From: Hylemonella sp.
Lineage (GTDB): Bacteria; Pseudomonadota; Gammaproteobacteria; Burkholderiales; Burkholderiaceae_C
Assembly: GCA_030680575.1 (NCBI GenBank)
Contig: JAUXVI010000021.1
Coordinates: 41,286 to 105,285, forward strand
Reading direction: 5' to 3'
DNA: 64,000 bases
Position 1 is the stretch's first letter. Every line of letters begins with the position of its first letter. Both the position numbers and the translations under genes were made by a program. The notes beneath the pieces are model-generated. The model saw nothing but the letters and a program-made list of their open reading frames with translations, did not search any database and had not been told where the DNA came from. Shown here piece after piece: positions 34,567 to 42,727 of the stretch.

Positions 34567-34572
34567 ATTCTA
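34567..34572 (-). promoter_or_regulatory. putative thrS leader promoter (-10 TAGAAT)
   Basis: On the minus strand TTAGAATG gives a good -10 hexamer. The -35 is poor (TTTTTG, 17 bases upstream) and coincides with the T-run of the preceding terminator. Transcription would begin near 34560 and read through the leader peptide. Confidence 0.4.
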
Positions 34573-34589
34573 ACCCGAGGGGGAAGAAA

Positions 34590-34620
34590 CAAAAACGCCA
34601 AGGATTCGACCCTGGCGTGT
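34590..34620 (-). terminator. Rho-independent terminator after the PanE-like gene
   Basis: ACGCCAGGG-TCGAAT-CCTTGGCGT followed by TTTTTGTTT on the minus strand. It begins about 43 bases after the stop of the upstream gene, so thrS needs its own promoter. Confidence 0.8.
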
Positions 34621-34662
34621 TTGCTGACCGACAGGAAGTGCAGGCCCGAGGCGCCCACCGCC

Positions 34663-35763
34663 TCAGGCGGCGACCGCCTCAGCCGCTTTTTTTTCGGCGG
34701 CCGCCTTTCGGTTGCGGTCGAGCCAACTGTTGACCACCTTGACGGTCTCGCTGACGGACTCGTTGTTCAGGCCCTTCTGCTCGGCCACCAACTTGACCAG
34801 CAGGTCGATGCGCTCGATGTCGGTGGCGCCGGCCGCCAAGGCCCGGGCAGCCGAGGACGGCTTGAGCAAGCCTTGACCCGCGGCGGCGTACTTCTCGAAG
34901 GGCACCATGTCGTCACGCGAAGCGCCGAGCTGAACGCACAGCTCAACCACCCACTCGTACACCTGACGCGACTGCTCCAGGTTGCCGTGCACGGCATCCT
35001 TGATGGCGCGCATGCCGTCGGCCTGCACGCAGCGGTAGTTGCCGGTCAGCAGCATGGCCCACTTGGCCAGCGGCACGAAGATGGAGTCGTGCACCTTGAG
35101 CTTGACCGGAATGTCCAGCACCTCGCCGTTGACGTTCAGACGAGCCGCAGCGATATCGGCCTCCATCTGCTCAAGCATGGCGGTATGGGCCGGATTCTCG
35201 AAACGGGCTGCCTTGAAATTCGTCGGCAGGCCGACCTGCAACACGTTCGGTTTCTCTTCCGGCGGACGGAAGGCTTGCGGGTCGGGGCTGCACAGGGTCA
35301 TCAGGCCAGGCTCAAAATGGTCCCAGACCGTGGCGTCGTGGAAGCAGGCACGCAGGCCACTGGCATCCAGGCCAGGAATGCGAGCCAGGTAAGGCAACGG
35401 CGGCATGTTCATGATGGACATGCAGGGCACCAAGGCCCGCGCGACCGCCTGCATCAGTTCGCGCATGCCAGGGGCGCTGTACTGGGGCTCCTGCATGGCC
35501 AGGCAGACCAGGTCGTACTGCTCGGGTTTGGCTTGAGAGGGGGAGACCGCGTCCAGCCGGCCCGGCAGCTGGCGCGAATCAATCTCGACCAGTCCTTCGC
35601 GGCCCTTGACAGGCATCCGCACACGGGTGCCTTCGCGGTTGATCAACTCTGCCGTCTCCCGGCGGCAGACCAGGCTGACCGAGTGGCCCGCCATGAGCAG
35701 CTTGCTGGCAAGCAGGGAGCCATAAGACGCGCCCAGGATGAGGATGTTGAATTTCTTGCTCAT
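34663..35763 (-). CDS. PanE/ApbA-like (ketopantoate reductase family) NAD(P)-binding protein
   Basis: 366 residues. The N-terminal Rossmann motif FNILILGASYGSLLASKLLMAG (in parts) followed by VCRRETAELINREG matches the ApbA/PanE family, where the glycine motif is usually GxGxxG but here GASYGS. The C-terminal half (helical, about 220-350) includes KLKVHDSIFVPLAKWAMLLTGN with the Lys expected for ketopantoate reductase-like enzymes, but it is longer than PanE (about 300). The C-terminal tail is Lys/Ala-rich (RKAAAEKKAAEAVAA). True ketopantoate reductase activity is uncertain; it could reduce another 2-oxo acid. Single gene with its own terminator. Confidence 0.6.
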   Translation of the reverse strand: MSKKFNILILGASYGSLLASKLLMAGHSVSLVCRRETAELINREGTRVRMPVKGREGLVEIDSRQLPGRLDAVSPSQAKPEQYDLVCLAMQEPQYSAPGMRELMQAVARALVPCMSIMNMPPLPYLARIPGLDASGLRACFHDATVWDHFEPGLMTLCSPDPQAFRPPEEKPNVLQVGLPTNFKAARFENPAHTAMLEQMEADIAAARLNVNGEVLDIPVKLKVHDSIFVPLAKWAMLLTGNYRCVQADGMRAIKDAVHGNLEQSRQVYEWVVELCVQLGASRDDMVPFEKYAAAGQGLLKPSSAARALAAGATDIERIDLLVKLVAEQKGLNNESVSETVKVVNSWLDRNRKAAAEKKAAEAVAA

Positions 35764-35980
35764 GTTGATGAATACCCCTTCGGGTCCGTAGTTTCAGAAA
35801 TCGTTTCAGCGGGGGGATGCTCGTTAAGGAAACGAGGCATCCAGCTCGGTATGCCGCAAATATATAAACAGCAGCTGATAAGGTAAATTAAATTCTTCTG
35901 TCACCAATCACAAAAAGACTTTATTAATCTTATTGAATGAGCGCATTTCCAAAAGTAATCAAAACGATCCCGGAAATTGC

Positions 35981-36023
35981 ACGGGGCCGACGGACCTGCG
36001 ATATCGCAGGTGCGTCAGCCCCG
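35981..36023 (-). terminator. long perfect hairpin after aceA
   Basis: ACGGGGC and GCCCCGT at the ends, CGACG/CGTC next and the perfect 18-base palindrome ACCTGCGATATCGCAGGT at the centre. It lies 30 bases after the aceA stop. The U-run is weak (GATCGTTTTGATTACTTTT further on), so it may protect the 3' end as well as terminate. The rest of 35764-35980 is AT-rich with no gene seen. Confidence 0.6.
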
Positions 36024-36052
36024 TAGGATGGCCGAGTACTGGGTACTTCTGC

Positions 36053-37372
36053 TTAGTGGAACTGCTCTTCTTCAGTGGAGCCGGTCAGCGCGGTCACGCT
36101 GGACTTGCCGCCCTGGATGACGGTGGTGACATCGTCGAAGTAGCCGGTACCGACTTCCTGCTGGTGCGACACGAAGGTGTAGCCACGGTCACGGGCAGCG
36201 AATTCGGGCTCCTGCACACGCTCCACGTAGGCGGACATGCCGCGCTTCACGTAGTCTTGCGAGAGGTCGAACATGTTGTACCACATGGAGTGGATGCCAG
36301 CCAGTGTAATGAACTGGTACTTGTAACCCATGGCGCCGAGTTCGCGCTGGAACTTGGCGATGGTGGCGTCGTCCAGGTTCTTCTTCCAGTTGAAGGAAGG
36401 CGAGCAGTTGTAGGCCAGCATCTTGCCCGGGTGAACCTTGTGCACGGCGTCGGCGAACTTCTTGGCGAAGTCCAGATCCGGCGTGCCGGTTTCACACCAC
36501 ACCAGGTCGGCGTAGCGGGCGTAGGCGTTGGCGCGGGCAACCGCCTGATCCAGGCCCTTGCGGGTCTTGTAGAAACCTTCGCTGGTGCGCTCACCGGTCA
36601 GGAAGGGCTTGTCGATCTCGTCGTAGTCGGAGGTCAGCAGGTCGGCAGCTTCGGCGTCGGTACGGGCGATCACCAGGGTGGGCACGCCCATCACGTCGGC
36701 AGCCATACGGGCCGCGATCAGCTTCTGGCAGGACTCACGGGTGGGCAACAGCACCTTGCCGCCCATGTGGCCGCACTTCTTGACGGAAGCCAGCTGGTCT
36801 TCCCAGTGCACGCCACCGGCGCCAGCACGGATCATGGCCTTCATCAGTTCGAAGGCGTTGAGCACGCCACCGAAACCGGCTTCGGCGTCAGCCACGATGG
36901 GCGCGAAGTAGTCGATGTAGTCCTTGTGACCGGCATCAATGCCCTTGGCGTGCTGGATCTCGTCGGCACGACGGAAGGTGTTGTTGATGCTTTCCACGAC
37001 GCGCGGCACCGAGTCCACCGGGTACAGCGACTGGTCCGGGTACATGGAGGTGTAGGTGTTGTTGTCAGCGGCGACTTGCCAGCCCGACAGGTAGATGGCC
37101 TTCACGCCAGCCTTGACCTGCTGCATGGCCTGACCGCCGGTGAGTGCACCCAGGCAGTTGATGTAGGGCTCGGTGTGCAGCATGTCCCACAGCTTCTCAG
37201 CGGTGCGGCGGGCAATCGTGTGCTCGATCGGGAAGGAGCCACGCAGACGCACCACGTCGGCAGCGGTGTAGCCGCGCTCGATGCCCTTCCAACGGGGGTT
37301 GGTGGCCCAGTCTTTTTCCAGGGCGGCGATCTGTTGTTCGCGGCTGAGTTGTTCAGTCAGGCTTTTCGGCAT
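36053..37372 (-). CDS. aceA: isocitrate lyase
   Basis: 439 residues, close to E. coli AceA (434). The catalytic signature [11 protein letters not shown] contains the active Cys; [34 protein letters not shown] and [12 protein letters not shown] are conserved substrate or Mg sites. It splits isocitrate into succinate and glyoxylate, the first step of the glyoxylate shunt for growth on acetate or fatty acids. AAGGAGA precedes the ATG at 37372. Two identical inverted dyads lie about 90-140 bases upstream and are probably operators. No malate synthase gene is in this window. Confidence 0.95.
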   Translation of the reverse strand: MPKSLTEQLSREQQIAALEKDWATNPRWKGIERGYTAADVVRLRGSFPIEHTIARRTAEKLWDMLHTEPYINCLGALTGGQAMQQVKAGVKAIYLSGWQVAADNNTYTSMYPDQSLYPVDSVPRVVESINNTFRRADEIQHAKGIDAGHKDYIDYFAPIVADAEAGFGGVLNAFELMKAMIRAGAGGVHWEDQLASVKKCGHMGGKVLLPTRESCQKLIAARMAADVMGVPTLVIARTDAEAADLLTSDYDEIDKPFLTGERTSEGFYKTRKGLDQAVARANAYARYADLVWCETGTPDLDFAKKFADAVHKVHPGKMLAYNCSPSFNWKKNLDDATIAKFQRELGAMGYKYQFITLAGIHSMWYNMFDLSQDYVKRGMSAYVERVQEPEFAARDRGYTFVSHQQEVGTGYFDDVTTVIQGGKSSVTALTGSTEEEQFH

Positions 37373-37462
37373 GAGATTTCTCCTTGAGTTACATGAAACC
37401 AGTCGGTGGTACCCGCTGCGCTTGGCGTATTGGCACGTTTCGAGAACCGATGCCTGAACTTT

Positions 37463-37512
37463 AAGTCTTCTATAAGACTTTGTACACCTCTTATGTCTTA
37501 TAGAAGACATAA
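37463..37512. promoter_or_regulatory. paired inverted operators upstream of aceA
   Basis: AAGTCTT-CTAT-AAGACTT (37463-37480) and TTATGTCTT-ATAG-AAGACATAA (37491-37512). The core GTCTTCTATAAGAC is the exact reverse complement of GTCTTATAGAAGAC, and the centres are 30 bases apart (about three helix turns). The 37373-37788 gap holds these sites, a further ATATG/CATAT dyad near 37555-37575 and no gene. Confidence 0.65.
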
Positions 37513-37788
37513 ATTTAACTCATAGAAATCAAAGACTTACGAACATGAATTTGCGATATGAAATCACATATCTCGTATTGAGAAAATTTGCCGCAATGCA
37601 TCATGTTGATTTTTCTTAATGCGAAATCAAGAAATGCATTTTGAAATGCCACCGCAGCCATCGTCTTCGCAATGTGCCGCGCAACGTCCTAGCAGCAGCA
37701 TTCCGAAGCCCGATCCCACCGAACGGATGAACGCGTGCGACAAAACAGCACACGCATCGTGTGGGCGATGCGCCCGCACAGCACAAAC

Positions 37789-38286
37789 TCAGACCAAAGG
37801 CTTGGCGCTGACGACGATGCCATCGGCGTCAGCGTACAGCCAGTCGCCTGGACGCACCCAGACGCCCTGGATCTGCACAGCCACATCGCGCTGACCTTCG
37901 TTGCGTTTCTCGGTTGGCAGCGGCATGCTGGCCAGCGCGCGAATGCCCACCTGGTGCGTCGCCAGCTCGGCCACGTCGCGCACGCAACCATCGATCACCA
38001 CGCCGGCCCAGCCGTTGCGCGCGGCAGCGGCCCCGAGGTTGCCCCCCAGCAATGCGCGGCGCAGCGAACCACCACCATCAACCACCAGCACACGCCCCTC
38101 ACCGGCAGAGTCCACCAGGGTCTTGACCAGCGAGTTGTCCTCGAAACATTTGACCGTGACCACCGGGCCACAGAAGGCGCGCACGGCACCGAAATCACGA
38201 AACACCGGCGGCAGCACACGGAAGTCTCCGGAGCTGTCGTTCTTGAAGCCGTCGCACAGGTCACAGGTCGCAAAAGGGGTGCTCAT
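37789..38286 (-). CDS. rraA: RraA-like protein (HMG/CHA aldolase family)
   Basis: 165 residues. The fold is shown by the N-terminal TCDLCDGFKND, the central LVVDGGGSLRRALLGGNLGAAAARNGWAGVVIDGCVRD (in parts, with the Arg and Asp that bind substrate and Mg) and the C-terminal VRPGDWLYADADGIVV. In Proteobacteria this group is either a regulator of RNase E activity or a 4-hydroxy-4-methyl-2-oxoglutarate/4-carboxy-4-hydroxy-2-oxoadipate aldolase; residues needed for aldolase chemistry (GGxxRR...GCVRD) are present, so both remain possible. Upstream AGGAAACC serves as ribosome binding site. Confidence 0.85.
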   Translation of the reverse strand: MSTPFATCDLCDGFKNDSSGDFRVLPPVFRDFGAVRAFCGPVVTVKCFEDNSLVKTLVDSAGEGRVLVVDGGGSLRRALLGGNLGAAAARNGWAGVVIDGCVRDVAELATHQVGIRALASMPLPTEKRNEGQRDVAVQIQGVWVRPGDWLYADADGIVVSAKPLV

Positions 38287-38527
38287 TTGGGGTGGTTTCC
38301 TCTCGGTGAAGGTGGTTCGAACGCCCCCAACCTGGGGGCACAGATGAAGCTGGCGCTATTTTCCGCGTGAAACTGCCTTGCGACTTACGATGAAAAAAAC
38401 AACATCTCAGAGGAGAAAAAGCGATTTTTCGCTTGGAGATGCGATTTTTCTCCAGTAGCATCCGCAATGCCAGTGCAGAAGCAGTTCTTCGCTGGTGATT
38501 AATCAACTTCTAGAAGGACAATCAATC

Positions 38528-38980
38528 ATGGCAACTGCAAAGAAAGCTCCGGCAAAAAAGGCGCCCGCAAAGAAGGCTGCTCCGGCAAAGAAAGTCGCTG
38601 CTAAAAAAGCTCCGGCTAAGAAAGTAGTCGCAAAGAAGGCCCCGGCGAAGAAAGCCGCTCCGGCCAAGAAGGTAGTCGCGAAGAAGGCTCCGGCCAAGAA
38701 GGTCGCTGCCAAGAAGGCCCCCGCCAAGAAGCGCACTCCGAATGCGGCTTTCATGAAGGCCCTGACCCCCAGCGCTGCGCTGGCTTCCATCGTGGGCAAC
38801 AGCCCGCTGCCCCGCACCGAAGTGGTCAGCAAGCTGTGGGCTTACATCAAGAAGAACAAGCTGCAAGACGCCGTCAACAAGCGCATGATCAACGCCGACG
38901 CCAAGCTGAAGGAAGTCTTCAACAAGGCTCAAGTGTCCATGTTCGAGATGGCTGGCCTGATCGGCAAGCACCTCAAGTAA
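38528..38980 (+). CDS. histone H1-like Lys/Ala/Pro-rich tail fused to a SWIB domain
   Basis: 150 residues. Residues 1-70 are tandem KKAPAKK / KKVAAKK repeats, very basic, like eukaryotic H1 tails and AlgP/Hc2-type bacterial proteins. Residues 71-150 ([42 protein letters not shown], then [10 protein letters not shown] and GLIGKHLK) form a SWIB/MDM2 domain. It most likely binds DNA and compacts or organises the nucleoid. The start at 38528 has AGAAGGACA upstream. The repeat tract is low-complexity DNA and could vary in length between strains. A strong terminator follows. Confidence 0.85.
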   Translation: MATAKKAPAKKAPAKKAAPAKKVAAKKAPAKKVVAKKAPAKKAAPAKKVVAKKAPAKKVAAKKAPAKKRTPNAAFMKALTPSAALASIVGNSPLPRTEVVSKLWAYIKKNKLQDAVNKRMINADAKLKEVFNKAQVSMFEMAGLIGKHLK

Positions 38981-39000
38981 TCAGGCTCGCCTGTGACGCA

Positions 39001-39030
39001 AAAGGCCGACTGCAAAGTCGGCCTTTTTTC
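39001..39030 (+). terminator. Rho-independent terminator
   Basis: AAAGGCCGACT, loop GCAA, AGTCGGCCTTT then TTTTC. It lies 20 bases after the SWIB gene stop. Confidence 0.9.
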
Positions 39031-39070
39031 TTGGGCGCTCCCCACGGCAGAGCACCCACTCTCAGCGGAA

Positions 39071-40762
39071 TCACTTCCTGGCCAGCGCCGCCTGCGTGAT
39101 GGCGCTCAAGGTGCCGCGCGTGGTGATGACGTCCGGGTCGAGCATGACCTCGATCAGCGTACCCTGCGGGCGATCCACGGCCGCCTTCAGCTCTGCCTCG
39201 AACTCGGCTGTGCGTGTGATGCGCACGCCGGCATAGCCGTAGGCACGCGCCAGCGCTGCGAAGTCCGGGTTCTGCAGCTGCGAGCCGCTCACATGCTGCG
39301 GGTACTCGCGCTCCTGGTGCATACGGATGGTGCCGTACATGCCGTTGTTGAGCAACACGATGATGGTCTTGGCACCATGCTGCACCGCCGTGGCCAGCTC
39401 CTGCCCGTTCATCAGGAAGTCGCCATCGCCGGCAATCGTGAACACGGTGCGGCCGGTCAGGATGGCCGCTGCAATGCCGGCCGGCACACCGTAGCCCATG
39501 GCGCCATTGGTGGGCGCCAGTTGCGTCTTGTGGCCCTTGGCCAGGCCGGCGTAGCGCCAGAAACGGTGCACCCAGCTGGCGAAGTTGCCGGCGCCGTTGG
39601 TGACCACGGTGTCCGCCGGCAAATGCTTCTGCAGCGTGGCGACGATGGCTGGCATGTCAATGTCGCCCGGCAGCACTTGCGGCTGCAAGTTGGCCAGGTA
39701 GTCGGCCTGGCAGCCCTGCGTCCAGCTCTCCCACGGCACCGAGGGCGGCGCGCTCAGCACTTCGAGCGAACGCGCGGCGGCGTTCATGGTGGCATTGATC
39801 GCCAGGTCAGCCTGGTAGACGCGGTTGAGCTCCTCGGCACTGGCGTGGATGTGCACCAGCTTCTGCTGCGTGCGCGGCGCTTCCAGCAGCGTGTAGCCGC
39901 CGGTCGTCATCTCGCCCAGGCGCGGGCCGATGGCCAGGATCAGGTCGCTGTCCTTCACGCGTGCTGCCAGCTTGGGGTTGAGCGCAATGCCGACATCGCC
40001 TGCGTATTGCGGGTGGTGGTTGTCAAAGGTGTCCTGGAAACGGAAGGCATTGGCCACCGGCAGCTTCCAGTTCTCGGCAAAACGCTGCAGCGCCTGCGCG
40101 GCCTGGGGCGTCCAGCCGCCACCGCCGGCAATGACCAGCGGACGCTCTGATTTCAATAGCATCTCGCGCAGACTGCGCAAGGCACCGGGGTCACTCCAGG
40201 CCTCCACCGCGTCGAGACGCGGCAGCGGTGCCACGTCCACCTCCTGCACCAGCATGTCTTCCGGCAGCACCAGCACCACCGGGCCGGGCCGGCCGTTCAT
40301 GGCGGTGGCGAAGGCCCGCGCCACGTACTCGGGAATGCGGCGTGCGTCATCGATGCGCTCCACCCGCTTGGCGAAGCCCTTGGTGCTGGGGCCGAAGAAG
40401 GCACCGTAGTCGACCTCCTGGAAGGCTTCACGGTCGCGCATGTCGCTGGCCACGTCGCCGACGAACAGCACCATCGGGGTGGAGTCCTGGAACGCGGTGT
40501 GCACGCCGATCGAGGCGTTGGTGGCACCGGGGCCGCGCGTCACGAAACACACGCCGGGGCGGCCGGTGAGCTTGCCCTGCGCCTCGGCCATGAAGGCGGC
40601 ACCGCCCTCCTGCCGGTTGGTGACAAAGCGGATCTGGTCACGGTAGGCATGAAAACCATCCAGCACCGCCAGATAACTCTCGCCTGGCACCCCGAAGGCC
40701 ACCTCGACGCCCTGCTTGACCAGACACTCGACAATCAGGTGTCCCGCGACTTGCTTGGCCAT
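39071..40762 (-). CDS. thiamine diphosphate-binding enzyme (acetolactate synthase-like)
   Basis: 563 residues of the large ThDP family with all three domains. The catalytic Glu lies in VTNRQEGGAAFMAEA, the ThDP motif in GDGDFLMNGQELATAVQHGAKTIIVLLNN (GDG...NN; in parts), and GPGATNASIGVHTAFQDS is the cofactor-facing loop. It resembles IlvB-like proteins such as acetolactate synthase, sulfoacetaldehyde acetyltransferase, or 2-oxo-acid decarboxylases. No FAD-specific or small subunit (ilvH) gene is near, so it is probably not the biosynthetic AHAS. It diverges from the TetR gene that controls the tctC operon; the substrate may therefore be linked to that pathway, but this is inference. Confidence 0.8.
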   Translation of the reverse strand: MAKQVAGHLIVECLVKQGVEVAFGVPGESYLAVLDGFHAYRDQIRFVTNRQEGGAAFMAEAQGKLTGRPGVCFVTRGPGATNASIGVHTAFQDSTPMVLFVGDVASDMRDREAFQEVDYGAFFGPSTKGFAKRVERIDDARRIPEYVARAFATAMNGRPGPVVLVLPEDMLVQEVDVAPLPRLDAVEAWSDPGALRSLREMLLKSERPLVIAGGGGWTPQAAQALQRFAENWKLPVANAFRFQDTFDNHHPQYAGDVGIALNPKLAARVKDSDLILAIGPRLGEMTTGGYTLLEAPRTQQKLVHIHASAEELNRVYQADLAINATMNAAARSLEVLSAPPSVPWESWTQGCQADYLANLQPQVLPGDIDMPAIVATLQKHLPADTVVTNGAGNFASWVHRFWRYAGLAKGHKTQLAPTNGAMGYGVPAGIAAAILTGRTVFTIAGDGDFLMNGQELATAVQHGAKTIIVLLNNGMYGTIRMHQEREYPQHVSGSQLQNPDFAALARAYGYAGVRITRTAEFEAELKAAVDRPQGTLIEVMLDPDVITTRGTLSAITQAALARK

Positions 40763-40876
40763 GTATGTTTCCCGTGTTGTTGCGTTGAATCGCGCTGATT
40801 ATCTCCGTCCACCCGCCCCGCTGCGGGTCACGGTCGCGACGACAATGTGTCACGTCGATCGATCGCTGCACTTGAA

Positions 40877-40901
40877 TTAATTCACCAATCAGTTAAATTA
40901 A
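40877..40901. promoter_or_regulatory. TetR operator upstream of its own gene
   Basis: TTAATTCACC-AATCA-GTTAAATTAA, an imperfect dyad ending 6 bases before the TetR ATG. The left arm is the same as the operator at 41607 (ATTCACC). This is the expected place for autorepression; the ThDP enzyme diverges here and could share control. Confidence 0.55.
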
Positions 40902-40906
40902 CCGCC

Positions 40907-41557
40907 ATGCGCAAACCCGCCCCAGCCGCCGAAGAACCGCGCTCGCGCGATGCCGACCGCTCGCAGCAAGTCATCCTGCAGGCTGCGCGCGACGAGTTTG
41001 CCCAGCACGGCTTGGCCGGCGCTCGGGTGGACCGCATCGCCGAGCGCGCCGGACTCAACAAGCGGCTGATCTACTACTACTTCAGCAGCAAGGACGAGCT
41101 CTTCCTGGCCGTGCTGGAGAGCGCCTATGCCGACATCCGCGCCGCAGAACAGCAACTGCATCTGACCGACATGCCGCCGGCCCAGGCCATCCGCCGCCTG
41201 ACTGAATTCACCTGGAACTACTACCTGGAACACCCCGAGTTCCTCACCCTGCTCAACAGCGAGAACTTGGAGCACGGGCGCCATCTGGCCCAGTCCCAGC
41301 GCGCGCGCAAGACCAACCTGCCGTTGATCGAAACACTGGCCGAGATCCTGGAGCGTGGCCGGCGCGAGGGCGTCTTTCGCGGCGGCATCGATGCGGTGCA
41401 GCTCTACGTGTCGATCGCCGGCATGGCCTACTTCTACCTCAACAACCAGCACACCCTGTCGGCCATCTTCGGCCGCGACCTGATGACACCGAAGGCCTTG
41501 CACGAACGCCTGTCGCACATGAGCGATGTCATCCTAGGGTATGTCCTGAGAAACTGA
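40907..41557 (+). CDS. TetR family transcriptional regulator
   Basis: 216 residues. The N-terminal helix-turn-helix ILQAARDEFAQHGLAGARV, DRIAERAGLNKRLIYYYFSSKDELFLAVL (in parts) is typical TetR. The C-terminal ligand and dimer domain resembles the TetR_C group with NYYLEHPEFLTLLNSENLEHG, common in regulators beside tctC transport genes. The start at 40907 excludes 20 upstream codons that overlap the operator. It sits 167 bases before the tctC gene and in the same direction; matched dyads before both suggest it represses both. Confidence 0.9.
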   Translation: MRKPAPAAEEPRSRDADRSQQVILQAARDEFAQHGLAGARVDRIAERAGLNKRLIYYYFSSKDELFLAVLESAYADIRAAEQQLHLTDMPPAQAIRRLTEFTWNYYLEHPEFLTLLNSENLEHGRHLAQSQRARKTNLPLIETLAEILERGRREGVFRGGIDAVQLYVSIAGMAYFYLNNQHTLSAIFGRDLMTPKALHERLSHMSDVILGYVLRN

Positions 41558-41606
41558 AGACGAACGGCGCTTGACGCGCTGCCCCCTGGATTTCTAGAAT
41601 GGCTCT

Positions 41607-41624
41607 ATTCACCTTTTGGTGAAT
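41607..41624. promoter_or_regulatory. TetR operator upstream of the tctC operon
   Basis: ATTCACC-TTTT-GGTGAAT, a perfect 7+4+7 dyad, followed by TAAA. The half-site ATTCACC repeats in the dyad at 40877. It lies 101 bases before the tctC start. Confidence 0.65.
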
Positions 41625-41724
41625 TAAACAGCCGGCAGGCCACAAAGATAAATCCACCGCGCCCTTGAGGCACAGGTGGCCTGCCGTGGTGTACGTCCAT
41701 TCATGCCCAGAACCAGGAGACATC

Positions 41725-42702
41725 ATGAAGAAGCTTGCCCGCCTTGCCCTGGCCACGCTCAGTTGCGTAGCCGCCCTGCTGCCCCTGCAGAGCAACGCCC
41801 AGAACGGTTACCCGAACAAGCCGATCCGTGTCATCGTGCCCTTTGCGGCCGGCAGCACGACCGACATCATTGCGCGCGCCATCGCCGACAAGATGGGGGC
41901 CAGCCTGGGCCAGCCGCTGGTGGTGGACAACCGCGGCGGCGCCAGCGGCACCATCGGCCAGGCGGCCGTGGCCACGGCGGCCCCGGATGGCTACACCCTC
42001 ATGATCCACTCGTCCTCGCACACGGTCAGCCCCTCCACTTTCGCCAAGCTGCCGTTCGACACCGCGGGCGACTTCGCCGGCATCACGCCGATCTCCTCGC
42101 TCTCCAACGTGCTGGTGATTGCGCCATCGAAGAACATCAAGACGCTGGGAGAGTTGCTGGCCACCGCGCGCGCCAAGCCGGGCAGCCTGAACTTTGCCTC
42201 TGCCGGTCAGGGCAGCGCCACCCACCTGAACGCCGAGAAGTTCAAGATGGCGGCCAACATCCAGGCCACCAACATCCCGTTCAAGGGCTCGGCCGAAGCC
42301 GTGACCGAGGTGATCGCCGGCCGGGTGGACTACTACTTCTCGCCCGTCGCGCCGGTGATCGGCCAGATCAAGAGCGGCCAGCTGCTGGCGCTGGCCGTCG
42401 GCTCGCCGCGCCGCTCCAGCGCGCTGCCCGATGTACCCACCACGACGGAAGCCGGTGTGCCGGGCTCCGAGTTCAACTTCTGGATCGGCATGATGGCGCC
42501 GGCCAAGACGCCGCGCGACATCGTCAACCGCCTGCACGACGAAGTGGTGAAGGCCCTGGCCTCGCCCGACGTGAAGGAGCGTTTTGCCAAACTCGGCGCC
42601 GATGCCTGGACCCTGAAGCCCGAACAGTTCGACGCTTACATCAAGAACGAAATCACCAGCAACGCCACGCTGGTCAAGGCCGCCGGCCTGCAACCCCAGT
42701 AA
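41725..42702 (+). CDS. tripartite tricarboxylate transporter-type periplasmic binding protein (TctC/BugT)
   Basis: 325 residues with a signal peptide (MKKLARLALATLSCVAALLP, cleaved after NAQN or similar). The Bug-type motifs are PIRVIVPFAAGSTTDIIAR, the substrate loop (GGASGTIGQAAVATAAPDGYT), and IPFKGSAEAVTEVIAGRVDYYF. These proteins bind carboxylates, sugar acids or aromatics in the periplasm; orphan copies without TctA/TctB are common in Burkholderiales. The ATG has CCAGGAGAC upstream. As first gene of the catabolic operon it presumably binds the compound that the next three enzymes degrade. Confidence 0.9.
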   Translation: MKKLARLALATLSCVAALLPLQSNAQNGYPNKPIRVIVPFAAGSTTDIIARAIADKMGASLGQPLVVDNRGGASGTIGQAAVATAAPDGYTLMIHSSSHTVSPSTFAKLPFDTAGDFAGITPISSLSNVLVIAPSKNIKTLGELLATARAKPGSLNFASAGQGSATHLNAEKFKMAANIQATNIPFKGSAEAVTEVIAGRVDYYFSPVAPVIGQIKSGQLLALAVGSPRRSSALPDVPTTTEAGVPGSEFNFWIGMMAPAKTPRDIVNRLHDEVVKALASPDVKERFAKLGADAWTLKPEQFDAYIKNEITSNATLVKAAGLQPQ

Positions 42703-42727
42703 GTCAACCAGAGAAGAGAACCCTGCC

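Noticed and set aside
34378..34572. T-box riboswitch before thrS
   Set aside because: No T-box sequence or specifier loop is seen, and a leader peptide with Thr codons explains the terminator better.
38528..38740. Tandem DNA repeat or satellite
   Set aside because: It is explained by the Lys/Ala/Pro coding repeat of the SWIB protein; the unit is not constant at DNA level.
40140..40175. Another copy of the palindrome-headed repeat inside the ThDP enzyme gene (GCTATTGAAATCAG)
   Set aside because: Only the GCTAT head matches; the core and tail are absent and the encoded MLLKSERP is normal family sequence.
39071..40762. Biosynthetic acetolactate synthase (ilvB)
   Set aside because: No regulatory subunit gene, and its place beside a TetR catabolic operon argues for another ThDP reaction; left as a general family call.
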